This document shows positions 6,243 through 6,439 of a stretch of 6,439 nt of DNA, piece after piece. Position 1 is the stretch's first letter. Every line of letters starts with the position of its first letter. The position numbers and the translations under genes are program-made. The notes under the pieces were generated by a model. That model had not been told where the DNA came from. It saw only the letters and a program-made list of their open reading frames with translations, and did not search any database. Where the stretch lies: positions 1 through 6,439 of the forward strand of contig VBON01000100.1 in NCBI GenBank assembly GCA_005877525.1, read 5' to 3'. Source of the stretch: Nitrospirota bacterium. Its GTDB lineage: Bacteria > Nitrospirota > Nitrospiria > Nitrospirales > NS-4.

Positions 6243-6439
6243 CAGAATTTGAAGACCGGTTTGTCGTTGCCGAAGCGAGCCTTGCGGAGCTCTTCCATAA
6301 ATTCAGGGGTGATACTGGTCACCCCGCGTTCGCGCGCCTTGGCTTCAACACTCTTCTTGACCATGGCCTGCATGAAGTAGGGAATGCGTTTGAAGCGCGC
6401 GCTGGCCTCCTCAGTCCACTGAATGTCAAAAGCATCCGG
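6242..6439 (-). CDS. PCP_red-domain protein (partial, 5' end outside window)
   Basis: The last 65 codons of a minus-strand gene run in from the window edge with no start inside, ending at TGA 6244-6242. The segment reads WTEEASARFKRIPYF, then ARERGVTSITPEFMEELRK. This matches the PCP_red pattern (W-T-x-E-A, R-I-P-F, A-R-E-R-G, T-x-I-T-x-E) known from the C-terminus of the light-independent protochlorophyllide reductase B subunit, and also from stand-alone bacterial proteins. No nitrogenase-like reductase domain is visible here, but the upstream part is missing, so fusion to another domain cannot be excluded. In non-photosynthetic bacteria the role of the domain is not established. It overlaps the CopD-like gene by one base, so the two form an operon. 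Confidence 0.8.
   Translation of the reverse strand, partial: PDAFDIQWTEEASARFKRIPYFMQAMVKKSVEAKARERGVTSITPEFMEELRKARFGNDKPVFKF

Overview
The window looks like chromosomal DNA from a moderately GC-rich bacterium. It is most consistent with Nitrospirota (Nitrospira-like). This placement is an inference from the gene mix: a KimA-type APC/KUP potassium importer, a stand-alone PCP_red-domain protein beside a CopD-like membrane protein, a long-hairpin 'aaaaaggggac...gtccccttttt' repeat and a 'ctgag..gtcgaag' repeat. No rRNA, tRNA, CRISPR array, transposase or phage gene is visible.

Plus-strand half (1-3764). After a roughly 220-base leader with a weak candidate promoter, a KimA-like permease gene begins at 225. 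It is broken: the first 46 codons (start of TM1 with the putative K+-site residues) end in TGA at 363-365. The remaining 538 codons continue in another reading frame from a GTG at 362. Compared with KimA, about 19 residues between the pieces are missing, so an out-of-frame deletion is the simplest explanation. A second plus-strand gene (2076 or 2082 to 3764) encodes an exported protein of unknown function with a helical TPR-like C-terminal half.

Convergent junction (3765-3912). A near-perfect 46-base hairpin flanked by A and T runs sits between the converging genes. It looks like a REP-type repeat and could end transcription from both sides. A second imperfect palindrome follows it.

Minus-strand half (3913-6439, read right to left). 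A partial PCP_red-domain gene runs in from the window edge. Its stop overlaps the start of a four-helix CopD-like membrane protein gene (TGATG), so the two are probably translationally coupled. After about 100 bases, which include a coding-looking tail without a start codon, comes a phospholipase-D-like gene. This gene is split into two overlapping ORFs by a 10-bp tandem duplication (4947-4966). Removing one copy restores a single 567-residue protein with an N-terminal beta-rich domain and two PLD motifs.

The main result is that two of the five genes carry clear, reconstructable frame lesions. They may be real gene decay, heterogeneity in the population, or sequence errors. I did not find a convincing new multi-gene system.
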